Source of the DNA: Amycolatopsis sacchari
GTDB lineage: Bacteria; Actinomycetota; Actinomycetes; Mycobacteriales; Pseudonocardiaceae
Direction of reading: 5' to 3'
Assembly (NCBI RefSeq): GCF_900114035.1
Contig: NZ_FORP01000033.1
Location: 1-59,022 of the forward strand
Length of the DNA: 59,022 nt
A model generated the notes under the pieces. That model was not told the origin of the DNA. It saw only the letters and a list, made by a program, of their open reading frames with translations, and searched no databases. The translations under genes were made by a program, and so were the position numbers. Positions 30,758 through 39,334 of the stretch are shown piece by piece. The stretch's first letter is position 1. Every line of letters begins with the position of its first letter.

Positions 30758-33589
30758 CTACTTCTTCGCGGCGGCCGCCTTCTTGCGCGCCGGCGCCTTG
30801 CGCTTCGGGGCCGGCCCCTTCGCCCGCTTCTCCGCCAGCAGCTCGGCCGCCCGCTCCGCGGTCAGCTCCTCGATGCTGTCGGCCTTGCGGAGGGTCGCGT
30901 TGAACTCCCCGTCCGTGACGTAGGGACCGAACCGGCCGTCCTTGACCACCATGGGCTTACCGGACACCGGGTCGTTGCCCAGCTCCTTGAGCGGCGGCTT
31001 GGCCGCACCCTGCCTGCCACGGCGCTTCGGCTCCGAGTAGATCTTCAGCGCCTCTTCGAGGGTGACGGTGAACAGCTGCTCCTCGGTCTCCAGCGAGCGC
31101 GAGTCCGTGCCCTTCTTCAGGTACGGGCCGTAGCGGCCGTTCTGCGCCGTGATCTCGTCGCCCGACTCCGGGTCCTTGCCCACGACCCGCGGCAGCGACA
31201 GCAGCTTCAGCGCGTCCTCGAGGGTCACGGTCTCGATGTCCATGGACTTGAACAGCGACGCCGTGCGCGGCTTCGGCTTCTTCGCCTTGCTGGTCTTCTT
31301 GCCGTCGGCGGGTTCCTCGGGCTCCGGCAGCACCTCGGTGACGTAAGGGCCGAAGCGGCCCTCCTTCGCCACGATCTCGTGCCCCGACACCGGATCCGTG
31401 CCCAGCGAACGGCCTTCCTGCGGAGTCGCGAACAGCTTCTCCGCGATCTCCGCCGTCAACTCGTCCGGCGGCAGGTCCTCGGGCAGGTTCGCGCGCTGCG
31501 ACTTGCCGTCGACCTCGCGCTCCAAGTACGGCCCGTAGCGGCCGACGCGCACGTACACCGTGCGGTCCTGGTCGTCGGTGAACAGCGGGATCGAGTTGAT
31601 CTCACGCGCGTCGATGTCCTCGACACCCGTTCCGACCAGCTTCTTGAGCCCGCCGAGCCGGCCGATCGAGCCGTCCACGCCCTGCTCGCCACCGAAGTAG
31701 AACCGCGACAGCCAGCGCGTGCGCTGCTCGTCACCGGAGGCGATGCGGTCGAGCTCGTCCTCCATCGCGGCGGTGAAGTCGTAGTCCACCAGCCGCTCGA
31801 AGTGCCGCTCCAGCAGCCCCACCACCGCGAAGGCGACCCACGACGGGACCAGGGCGGAGCCCTTCTTCCACACATAGCCGCGGTCCTGGATGGTGTTGAT
31901 GATCGACGCGTACGTCGACGGGCGGCCGATGCCCAGCTCCTCCAGCTTGCTGACCAGGCTCGGCTCGCTGTACCGCGGCGGCGGCGTGGTGTTGTGGCCG
32001 TCCGGCGTCAGGTCCGCGGCCGTCAGTCCCTGGTCCTTCACCAGCTGCGGCAGCCTGCTCTGCTTGTCGTCGGCCTCGCCGCCGGACTCGGTGTCCACCG
32101 CCTCGACGTAGGCCTTGAGGAAGCCGGGGAACGTGATCGTGCGGCCCGACGCGGAGAACACGCACTCCTCGCCCGTGCTCGCGGTGCCGACGATCCGGAC
32201 CGACATCGTCGTGCCCTTCGCGTCCGCCATCTGCGACGCGATGGTGCGCTGCCAGATCATCTCGTAGAGCCGGAACTCGTCGGCCTCCAGCTCGCCCGCG
32301 ACCTGGCCCGGCGTGCGGAACACCTCACCGGCCGGCCGGATCGCCTCGTGGGCCTCCTGCGCGTTCTTGACCTTGCGGTTGTACTGGCGCGGGCTCGGCG
32401 AGACGTAGTCCTTGCCGTACAGCTCGGTGGCCTGGCTGCGGGCGGCCGTGATCGCCGACTCCGACAGCGTCGTGGAGTCGGTACGCATGTAGGTGATGTA
32501 GCCGTTCTCGTACAGCCGCTGCGCGATGCGCATCGTCCGCTCCGACGAGAACCGCAGCTTGCGCCCGGCCTCCTGCTGCAGCGTCGACGTCATGAACGGC
32601 GGGTACGGGCGCCGCGTGTACGGCTTCTCCTCGACGCTGGCGACCTTGAAGTCCCGGCCGCGCAGGCCCTCGGCCAGCCGGTTCGCCCCGGTCTCGTCGA
32701 GCACGCGGACGTCCTTCGCCGACGCCTTGAGCTTGCCGTCGGAGCCGAAGTCCTTACCGGTGGCAAGCCGGGCGCCGTCCACGGAGATCAGCCGCGAGGG
32801 GAACGTGCGCGGCGTGGCGTCCGCACCGGCGTCCATCGTCGCGGAGATGTCCCAGTACGACGCCGACTTGAAGCGCATCCGCTCGCGCTCGCGCTCCACG
32901 ATGATCCTGGTCGCCACCGACTGCACGCGGCCTGCCGACAGCTTCGGCATGACCTTCTTCCACAACACCGGCGAGACCTCGTAGCCGTAGAGCCGGTCGA
33001 GGATGCGGCGGGTCTCCTGCGCGTCGACGAGGTCGGCGTCCAGGTCACGGGTGTCGGCCGCGGCGGCGCGGATGGCCTGCTCGGTGACCTCGTGGAACAC
33101 CATGCGGCGGACCGGCACCTTGGGCTTGAGCGTCTCCAGCAGGTGCCACGCGATCGCCTCGCCCTCGCGGTCGGGGTCGGTGGCGAGGTACAGCTCGTCG
33201 GCGTCCTTGAGCAGGCTCTTGAGCTCGGTGACCTTGGCCTTCTTCTCCGGGCTCACCACGTACAGGGGCTCGAAGTCGTGGTCGACGTTCACGCCGAGCC
33301 GCGCCCACGCCTCCCCCTTGTACTTGGCCGGCACGTCGGCCGCGCCCCTGGGCAGGTCGCGGATGTGGCCGACCGAGGACTCGACCACGTAACCGCGGCC
33401 GAGGTAGGGAGCGATCTTGCGGGCCTTCGTGGGCGACTCGACGATCACGAGCCGCCGACGGCCCGAGCCGTTGGTCGCCTCGCCGTCGGTCCCACCCTCC
33501 CCCAGCCTTCGGCCGGGGGGCCCCCCAGCCCGGCCGCCGCCCCCGGACGAGGCGCTCCGCGCCGCGGTGCTTTTGGTCCGTGCTGCCAC
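30758..33589 (-). CDS. topA: DNA topoisomerase I
   Basis: A protein of 943 aa, a type IA enzyme that relaxes negative supercoils. TOPRIM starts at VIVESPTKA (48-56), the metal motif DPDREGE is at 138-144, and the catalytic tyrosine is Tyr367 in GYITYMRTDS. The C-terminal part has four GR(F/Y)GPY repeats (topoisomerase C-terminal repeats without zinc fingers) and ends in a Lys/Ala-rich basic tail. GTG start at 33589. The first ~45 residues are a low-complexity Ser/Gly/Arg extension encoded over a GC-rich palindrome (33495-33530), so the exact start is uncertain. Confidence 0.96.
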   Translation of the reverse strand: MAARTKSTAARSASSGGGGRAGGPPGRRLGEGGTDGEATNGSGRRRLVIVESPTKARKIAPYLGRGYVVESSVGHIRDLPRGAADVPAKYKGEAWARLGVNVDHDFEPLYVVSPEKKAKVTELKSLLKDADELYLATDPDREGEAIAWHLLETLKPKVPVRRMVFHEVTEQAIRAAAADTRDLDADLVDAQETRRILDRLYGYEVSPVLWKKVMPKLSAGRVQSVATRIIVERERERMRFKSASYWDISATMDAGADATPRTFPSRLISVDGARLATGKDFGSDGKLKASAKDVRVLDETGANRLAEGLRGRDFKVASVEEKPYTRRPYPPFMTSTLQQEAGRKLRFSSERTMRIAQRLYENGYITYMRTDSTTLSESAITAARSQATELYGKDYVSPSPRQYNRKVKNAQEAHEAIRPAGEVFRTPGQVAGELEADEFRLYEMIWQRTIASQMADAKGTTMSVRIVGTASTGEECVFSASGRTITFPGFLKAYVEAVDTESGGEADDKQSRLPQLVKDQGLTAADLTPDGHNTTPPPRYSEPSLVSKLEELGIGRPSTYASIINTIQDRGYVWKKGSALVPSWVAFAVVGLLERHFERLVDYDFTAAMEDELDRIASGDEQRTRWLSRFYFGGEQGVDGSIGRLGGLKKLVGTGVEDIDAREINSIPLFTDDQDRTVYVRVGRYGPYLEREVDGKSQRANLPEDLPPDELTAEIAEKLFATPQEGRSLGTDPVSGHEIVAKEGRFGPYVTEVLPEPEEPADGKKTSKAKKPKPRTASLFKSMDIETVTLEDALKLLSLPRVVGKDPESGDEITAQNGRYGPYLKKGTDSRSLETEEQLFTVTLEEALKIYSEPKRRGRQGAAKPPLKELGNDPVSGKPMVVKDGRFGPYVTDGEFNATLRKADSIEELTAERAAELLAEKRAKGPAPKRKAPARKKAAAAKK

Positions 33590-33818
33590 GCTGTCGCTCT
33601 CCGCTCATTCCCGTCGCCCGCTCGGCGACGCTGTATCAACCAGCCAGTGTGCACGCTGATGGCCGGTCATGTCCGCCCAGGTGGCTCAACACGCCGCCTT
33701 CCCGTGTGAAGCGCATCGGCGCCGACCTGGACGGCGTTTCTCTTCCACACCTAGCACGTGACGCGGGACACGTGCTTCGCGGGGTCTTTCGGTGACGGTT
33801 CCACTACGCTGCGGCGTC

Positions 33819-34655
33819 ATGGTCCGCCGCTGCCTCTTCGTCCTGTTCACGCTGTTCCTCGCGCTGGGCACGCTGCCCGCGACAGCCGCGCCCACCGGCG
33901 ATTACGCCGGAACCGTGGAACTCAGCAACTGCTCGGGCGCCGTCGTCCGCACCCCGGACTCCCTCGGTGGCGACCACGCGCTCGTGCTCACCAACGGTCA
34001 CTGCGACGAAGCGGGCATGCCCGCGCCGGGCGTCGTGGTGCTGAACCGGCCCACGAACCGCACCATGCACCTGCTCCGCGAGGACGGCTCCGAGCTCACC
34101 ACGCTGCGTTCGACGAAACTCGTCTACGCCACGATGACCGATACCGACGTCGCGTTGTACCAGCTCGACTCCACCTACGACCAGCTCACGGCCCTCGGCG
34201 GACAGGCGCTGACGCTCGCCGCTGCGCCCGCCAAGGAGGGCACCCGCATCAGCGTGATCTCCGGCTTCTTCCAGCGCACGTGGACCTGCTCCATCGAGCG
34301 GGTGCTGTACTCACTGCGCGAGGGCGACTGGACCTGGAAGAACTCCATCCGGTACACGCCGGAGTGCAAGACCATCCACGGCACCTCGGGCTCACCCGTC
34401 GTCGACACGGCCACCGGCGAGGTCGTCGGCGTCAACAACACCGGTAACGACGAGGGTTATTCCTGCACCGTCGACAACCCCTGCGAGGTGGACGAACAGG
34501 GCACCGTCACGGTGCTGGAGGGCCGTTCCTACGGCCAGCAGACCGCCCTGCTCGTCCCCTGCCTCGTGAACAGCGAGATCGCGCTGGACCGGCCGGGCTG
34601 CGCGTTGCCCAGGCCCGCCGCGCTCACGCGGCGGTCTCCGGCACCGGCGGCCTGA
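33819..34655 (+). CDS. Secreted trypsin-like serine protease
   Basis: A protein of 278 aa. The signal peptide (MVRRCLFVLFTLFLALG, cleavage near ATAAP) exports it. The catalytic triad is visible as TNGHC (His), DTDVALYQL (Asp) and GTSGSPVVD (Ser), in chymotrypsin-fold order. Several cysteines could form disulfides. A C-terminal Ala/Pro/Arg tail runs into and overlaps (32 bp) the convergent Rv3647c-like gene. The ATG at 33819 is chosen because the signal peptide starts there. The substrate is unknown. Confidence 0.88.
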   Translation: MVRRCLFVLFTLFLALGTLPATAAPTGDYAGTVELSNCSGAVVRTPDSLGGDHALVLTNGHCDEAGMPAPGVVVLNRPTNRTMHLLREDGSELTTLRSTKLVYATMTDTDVALYQLDSTYDQLTALGGQALTLAAAPAKEGTRISVISGFFQRTWTCSIERVLYSLREGDWTWKNSIRYTPECKTIHGTSGSPVVDTATGEVVGVNNTGNDEGYSCTVDNPCEVDEQGTVTVLEGRSYGQQTALLVPCLVNSEIALDRPGCALPRPAALTRRSPAPAA

Positions 34656-35214
34656 AGCCGGGCCACACGTCCACCGCGGCGGGCGGCGGCGCCCCGATCA
34701 GCTCCTCCAGGGTGGCGAGCCTGCGCTTGCCCGTGACCCGCACGGCGGGGCCGCCCGCCCGCGGACCGACGCACTGCGCGGGCAGGCCGAGCTGGCGGCA
34801 GGCACCGGCGAGCAGCTCCCCGGCGTCCTCGTCCACGGCGAGCAGGTAGTGGTTGCCGTTGGGCTGCCCGGCGGCCAGCGCCCACATCCGCAACGCACCG
34901 CCGGTCAGCCGGAAACCCGGCGGCGGCTTCTTCTCCTCACCCGGCTGCCACGCCCTGGCCAGGTGGATGAGGTCGGCCCGGAACGCGGTGCGCACGAGCA
35001 GCCCTTCCTCGTCGCGCAGCACGTCCGCGTGCACCCCGCGCCGCGCGAACTCGGCGGCGAGGACCTTGGCGCGCCACAGCTCGGTCAGCGGCACGGAAAG
35101 CCGGGCCGCCGTGCGGCCGAAGCTCACGATCCGCCCCTGCCCGCACAGGACTCCGGCCAGGTCGGCGAGCCGGGGCCCGCTCGCCTCCGCCGAGAAGAAC
35201 GAGAGCTGCTCCAC
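34624..35214 (-). CDS. Conserved actinobacterial protein (Rv3647c-like)
   Basis: A protein of 196 aa with no assigned function. It is in the position of M. tuberculosis Rv3647c, next to topA and near the DUF1998 helicase. The N-terminal ~90 residues (SFFSAEASGPRLADLAGVL, then a FGRTAARLSVPL strand) and the segment FRLTGGALRMWALAAG resemble, weakly, the LAGLIDADG-fold half-domains of WhiA; that is an impression only. GTG start at 35214. Its 3' end overlaps the convergent protease gene. Confidence 0.7.
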   Translation of the reverse strand: MEQLSFFSAEASGPRLADLAGVLCGQGRIVSFGRTAARLSVPLTELWRAKVLAAEFARRGVHADVLRDEEGLLVRTAFRADLIHLARAWQPGEEKKPPPGFRLTGGALRMWALAAGQPNGNHYLLAVDEDAGELLAGACRQLGLPAQCVGPRAGGPAVRVTGKRRLATLEELIGAPPPAAVDVWPGFRPPVPETAA

Positions 35215-35275
35215 AGCGCACCAGGGTAGAACATCCGTTCGATTCCCCGCGAGTCCTGAACGTGGGAAAAAAGTC

Positions 35276-35306
35276 TTGAAGTTGCCGTAGCGTCAACCTC
35301 TACCTT
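35276..35306 (+). promoter_or_regulatory. MerR-type promoter with 19-bp spacer
   Basis: -35 TTGAAG (35276-35281) and -10 TACCTT (35301-35306) are separated by 19 bp. GAAGTTG and CAACCTC half-sites form an inverted repeat across the spacer, as expected for autoregulation by the TipA-like protein downstream. The start codon is 29 bp further on. Confidence 0.75.
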
Positions 35307-35335
35307 CGGTTCCAGGGACGACGGGAGGAGGCGAG

Positions 35336-36103
35336 ATGGCGGATCAGGTCCTGTCGATCGTGCAGGTCGCACGGCTGGCGAAGGTCACTTCGCGGACGTT
35401 GCGGCACTACGACGAGATCGGCCTGCTGCCACCGGACCACACCGATCCCAGCGGGAGGCGCTTCTACCGGCGCGAACAACTGGTGCGGCTCCAGCAGATC
35501 CTGCTGCTGCGGGAGCTGGGGCTGGGCCTCGACCGGATCGCGGAGATCCTGTCCGGCTCCGTTTCGCAGGCCGAGGGGCTGCGACTGCACCGGAAGTGGC
35601 TGCTGGCGGAGCGCGATCGGCTGGACCGGCTCGCCGCCACCGTCGCCCGCACCATCACCGAACTGGAAGGAGGGATCGAGATGCAGGTGGAGCGGATGTT
35701 CGAGGGCTTCGCGCCCGGCTCCGAGAAGGCCGAGCAGCTCGCGAAGGAGGCCGCGGACCGGTGGGGCGACACCGCCACCGAGTCCTACGAGCGCAGCAAG
35801 AACTGGTCGAAGGAGAAGTGGGACGAGGTCAACCGCCAGGGCAGCGAGGCCACGGCGAAGCTCGCCGAGCTGGCCAAGGCCGGCGTCCCGGTCGACGACG
35901 AGCGGGTGCTCGACGCGGTCGCCGGCCACTACGAGTGGATCAAGAACCACTGGACGCCGGACGCGGAGTCCTACACAGGCCTCGGCCGCGCCTACGCGGA
36001 GGACGAACGGTTCCGCAGGCAGTACGAGGCCGTGCACCCGGGGTTCGCGGAGTACCTGCGGGACGCGATCGCGGCGTTCGCCGCCGCGCGGCTCACTCGG
36101 TAG
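35336..36103 (+). CDS. MerR-family regulator with TipAS-type ligand domain
   Basis: A protein of 255 aa. The N-terminal MerR domain contains VQVARLAKVTSRTLRHYDEIGLLPP (about 9-33) and the dimerisation helix. Residues about 115-255 form a TipAS-like globin-fold domain (WGDTATESYERSKNWSKEKW and FAEYLRDAIAAFA), which in TipA binds thiopeptide antibiotics. The ATG at 35336 follows GGGAGGAGG. Autoregulation through the 19-bp-spacer promoter just upstream is likely. The gene overlaps the convergent lipoprotein gene by 11 bp. Confidence 0.92.
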   Translation: MADQVLSIVQVARLAKVTSRTLRHYDEIGLLPPDHTDPSGRRFYRREQLVRLQQILLLRELGLGLDRIAEILSGSVSQAEGLRLHRKWLLAERDRLDRLAATVARTITELEGGIEMQVERMFEGFAPGSEKAEQLAKEAADRWGDTATESYERSKNWSKEKWDEVNRQGSEATAKLAELAKAGVPVDDERVLDAVAGHYEWIKNHWTPDAESYTGLGRAYAEDERFRRQYEAVHPGFAEYLRDAIAAFAAARLTR

Positions 36104-36689
36104 TGCGAACGGTCAGCTGCTGACAGACCGGGGCGCGGGCGACCGCGGTCCGCAGGTCGGGGACGGCGTCGAGGCCGGACAGCAGGTTCAGCTTCGCCAC
36201 CTCGTCCAGCGGGCCGCGGGCTTCGCCCAGCGTGGCCTGGTCGATCGTCGGCGCGTCACCCGCGTCGTCGAGGCGTGCCTTCGCCTCGGCGGCGCGGACC
36301 CGAACACCACTCAATTCGGTGACGGTGTCGGTCCGCACGGAGTCCCCCTCGGGCAGGGGCGCGGCAGGGAGCGCCCGCAGCCCGGCGACCGCGCGGTCGA
36401 GGCCGCCGATCATCGAGCCGAGCAGGTCGCTGGAGGTCTGGACGGCCCGCCGGGGCGTGCTCGGATCGACCGTGGGCATCGTCGCCAGGTTGTCCACGAG
36501 CGAACCGACGGCCACGCAGTAGTCGTTGGCCCAGCGGGTGATCTCGTCCTGTCGCTGCACGTCACGCTGGGAAAGCCCGGGACCACCCGACTGGATCGCA
36601 CCCGGCTCGGCAGGTGGCTGGCCGCAGCCCGAGAGCCCGATACCCAGACCCGTGAGCAGCGCCAGGAAACCGACCTTCCCGGGTCGCAC
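36093..36689 (-). CDS. Putative lipoprotein
   Basis: A protein of 198 aa. The signal sequence MRPGKVGFLALLTGLGIG ends in the lipobox LSGC, so the mature protein should be lipid-anchored outside the membrane. The rest is predicted helical with two further cysteines; no family is recognised. The GTG at 36689 lies seven bases after GGAGG. An upstream frame to 36794 has no support. It is separate from hppA, 137 bp away on the same strand, and overlaps the convergent MerR gene. Confidence 0.75.
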   Translation of the reverse strand: MRPGKVGFLALLTGLGIGLSGCGQPPAEPGAIQSGGPGLSQRDVQRQDEITRWANDYCVAVGSLVDNLATMPTVDPSTPRRAVQTSSDLLGSMIGGLDRAVAGLRALPAAPLPEGDSVRTDTVTELSGVRVRAAEAKARLDDAGDAPTIDQATLGEARGPLDEVAKLNLLSGLDAVPDLRTAVARAPVCQQLTVRTTE

Positions 36690-36825
36690 GCGAACACCTC
36701 CCGCCAACGCGAACTTCTCTCGACGGTACCGACATGATCGCTCTCCGCAAACCCTGCCCCCGCCACCGGAGAACCGAACGGGCCCGCCACACACGCACGT
36801 GTGACGGGCCCGCGGCGGTTCGAAC

Positions 36826-39117
36826 TCAGGCGGTCTTCGCGGGTTCCTGCGTCGACGCGGGCGAGTCGGAGATGACCGTGCTGCGCCGCTTCGACACCAC
36901 GATCGCGACCACGATGATCGCGAGCGCGACGAGCGCGATCGCCAGCCGCACGCCGAACGAGGCGTCCGGACCGACCGAGAACTGCACGATCGCCGGCGCG
37001 ATCAGCACCGAGACCAGGTTCATCACCTTGATCAGCGGGTTGATGGCCGGACCGGCGGTGTCCTTGAACGGGTCGCCGACGGTGTCACCGATGACGGTCG
37101 CGGCGTGGGCCTCGGAGCCCTTGCCGCCGTGGTTGCCGTCCTCGACCAGCTTCTTCGCGTTGTCCCACGCGCCACCGGAGTTGGCGAGGAAGATCGCCAT
37201 CAGCGTGCCGGTGGCGATCGCACCCGCCAGGTACCCGGCGAGCGCACCCGTGCCGAGGCCGAAGCCGACGGCGATCGGCGCGAACACCGCGAGCAGACCC
37301 GGCGTCGCCAGCTCACGCAGCGAGTCGCGGGTCACGATGTCCACGACCTTGCCGTACTCGGGCCGCGTGGTGCCCTCCATGATCCCGGCGATCTCGCGGA
37401 ACTGGCGGCGCACCTCGTACACCACCGCGCCCGCCGCGCGGGAAACCGCGTTCACGGCCAAACCGGAGAACATGAACACCACCGCGGCACCGATCATCAC
37501 GCCGACGAGCGTGTTCGGGCTGACGATGGTGTCGATGAACGACTTCACGCCGCCGGCGGTGGTGCCGATGCCGCTGAGCGCCTTGGTGATCGAGTCCTGG
37601 TAGGAGCCGAACAGCGCCGTCGCCGCGAGCACCGCGGTGGCGATCGCGATGCCCTTGGTGATCGCCTTCGTGGTGTTGCCGACCGCGTCCAGCTCGGTCA
37701 GCGTCTGCGCGGCGTTCTCGTCCACGTCACCGGACATCTCGGCGATGCCCTGCGCGTTGTCGGAGACCGGGCCGAAGGTGTCCATCGCGACGATGACACC
37801 GACCGTGGTCAGCAGACCGGTGCCGGCCAGCGCCACCGCGAACAGCGCGACCGCGCCACCGAGCAGGTACGCGCCGAACACCGCGGCACCGATGACGACC
37901 GCCGTGTACACCGCGGACTCGAAGCCCACCGAGATGCCGGAGAGGATGACCGTCGCGGCACCCGTCTCCGACGTCTTGCCGACGTTCTTCACCGGGCCGT
38001 GCTCGGTGCCGGTGTAGTAACCGGTGAGGCGGAGGATGAGGCCCGCCAGCACGATGCCGATGAGCACCGCGACGAAGGCGATCACGGCGGGGTTGCCGTC
38101 GTTGGCGTACTCCGGGCCGAACTCGGCGAACGAGCTGGGCAGGAACACGAACGCGGCGATCGTGCACAGCACCGCCGAGATGATCGCGGAGATGTAGAAG
38201 GAGCGGTTGATCGTGGTCAGGCCGCTCTCGTTCGCCCGCGCCTTGGTGATGTAGACGCCGATGACCGCCGTGATCACACCGATGGCCGGCACGATCAGCG
38301 GGAAGATCAGGCCGTCCGCACCGAACGCGGTGCTGCCCAGGATCAGCGCGGCGACCAGGGTCACCGCGTAGGACTCGAACAGGTCCGCCGCCATACCGGC
38401 GCAGTCACCCACGTTGTCACCGACGTTGTCGGCGATCGTGGCCGCGTTGCGCGGGTCGTCCTCGGGGATGTTCTGCTCCACCTTGCCGACGAGGTCGGCG
38501 CCGACGTCGGCGGCCTTCGTGAAGATGCCGCCGCCGACACGCATGAACATCGCGATCAGCGCGGCGCCGAAGCCGAAGCCCTCCAGCACCTTCGGCGCGT
38601 GCCCCGTGTAGACGAGCACCACGACGGCCGCGCCGAACAGGCCGAGCCCGACGGTGAACATCCCGACGGCGCCGCCGGTGCGGAAGGCGACCCGCATCGC
38701 CGTCTCCCTGCCGCCCTGCTCCCGCGAGGCGGCGGCGACGCGCAGGTTCGCCCTCGTCGCCAGCCACATGCCGAGGTAGCCGATGGTGAAGGAGAAACCG
38801 GCGCCGAAGAGGAAGAAGATCGAGCGGCCGATGCGCTCGTTCCAGTCGTCCGCCGGGAGCGCGAAGAGCAGCAGGAACACCACCACGCCGAAGATCGAGA
38901 GTGTGTTGCGCTGCCGCTTGAGGTAAGCAGCCGCCCCCTCCTGCACCGCCCTGGCGATGTCCTGCATCTTGGCGGTGCCCTGGCCCGTGGCCAGCACCTC
39001 CTTGAGCAGGAAGTAGCCGATGACGAGTGCGATCAGGGCGACCACGGCGACCACGCCGGCGATGGCGTAGTCACCCCCGGAGAGCTCGAGGCCCTCCGCG
39101 AGGAATTGCCGGGACAT
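36826..39117 (-). CDS. hppA: K+-independent H+-translocating membrane pyrophosphatase
   Basis: A protein of 763 aa with about 16 transmembrane helices. It couples PPi hydrolysis to proton export. The substrate-site motif DVGADLVGKVE and the repeated DNVGDN..DCAGM and DTVGDPFKDTAGP motifs are intact. The ion-dependence site reads GNTTKAITKG, with Lys484 and Thr487 where K+-dependent enzymes have alanines or glycine, so the K+-independent class is predicted. The ATG at 39117 has an AGGAGGA site. A cytosolic Ppa is encoded in the same window, so PPi can be used for energy or simply hydrolysed. Confidence 0.96.
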   Translation of the reverse strand: MSRQFLAEGLELSGGDYAIAGVVAVVALIALVIGYFLLKEVLATGQGTAKMQDIARAVQEGAAAYLKRQRNTLSIFGVVVFLLLFALPADDWNERIGRSIFFLFGAGFSFTIGYLGMWLATRANLRVAAASREQGGRETAMRVAFRTGGAVGMFTVGLGLFGAAVVVLVYTGHAPKVLEGFGFGAALIAMFMRVGGGIFTKAADVGADLVGKVEQNIPEDDPRNAATIADNVGDNVGDCAGMAADLFESYAVTLVAALILGSTAFGADGLIFPLIVPAIGVITAVIGVYITKARANESGLTTINRSFYISAIISAVLCTIAAFVFLPSSFAEFGPEYANDGNPAVIAFVAVLIGIVLAGLILRLTGYYTGTEHGPVKNVGKTSETGAATVILSGISVGFESAVYTAVVIGAAVFGAYLLGGAVALFAVALAGTGLLTTVGVIVAMDTFGPVSDNAQGIAEMSGDVDENAAQTLTELDAVGNTTKAITKGIAIATAVLAATALFGSYQDSITKALSGIGTTAGGVKSFIDTIVSPNTLVGVMIGAAVVFMFSGLAVNAVSRAAGAVVYEVRRQFREIAGIMEGTTRPEYGKVVDIVTRDSLRELATPGLLAVFAPIAVGFGLGTGALAGYLAGAIATGTLMAIFLANSGGAWDNAKKLVEDGNHGGKGSEAHAATVIGDTVGDPFKDTAGPAINPLIKVMNLVSVLIAPAIVQFSVGPDASFGVRLAIALVALAIIVVAIVVSKRRSTVISDSPASTQEPAKTA

Positions 39118-39191
39118 CCGTCCTCCTGAAACGTCGCCTGCACCAGCGACGGCCTCACCGCGGAAGCAATGCCGACGCTGGCATGGGATGT

Positions 39192-39207
39192 ACACCACAA
39201 GTGGTGT
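39192..39207. promoter_or_regulatory. Palindrome in the hppA/helicase divergent region
   Basis: ACACCAC-AA-GTGGTGT has perfect 7-bp arms and lies 75 bp upstream of hppA and about 130 bp from the helicase start. The rest of 39118-39334 holds no gene. A candidate -10 for hppA on the minus strand (TACACT, complement of about 39217-39222) would place the palindrome at the start of its leader. It could be an operator or a leader hairpin. Confidence 0.45.
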
Positions 39208-39334
39208 CGGTTTGCCGGAGTGTATTGGTAGTGACTTCGCCACGGTCAGGGCGTCCCGCAATGAACACGCTGCGTGCATGTGAGTCTGCTCACTGTTCAT
39301 GATCAACGCGTGATGCGGCGGGGCTGTCGTACAC

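Noticed and set aside
37105..39129. 674-codon plus-strand frame opposite hppA
   Set aside because: It is the antisense shadow of a clear pyrophosphatase gene.
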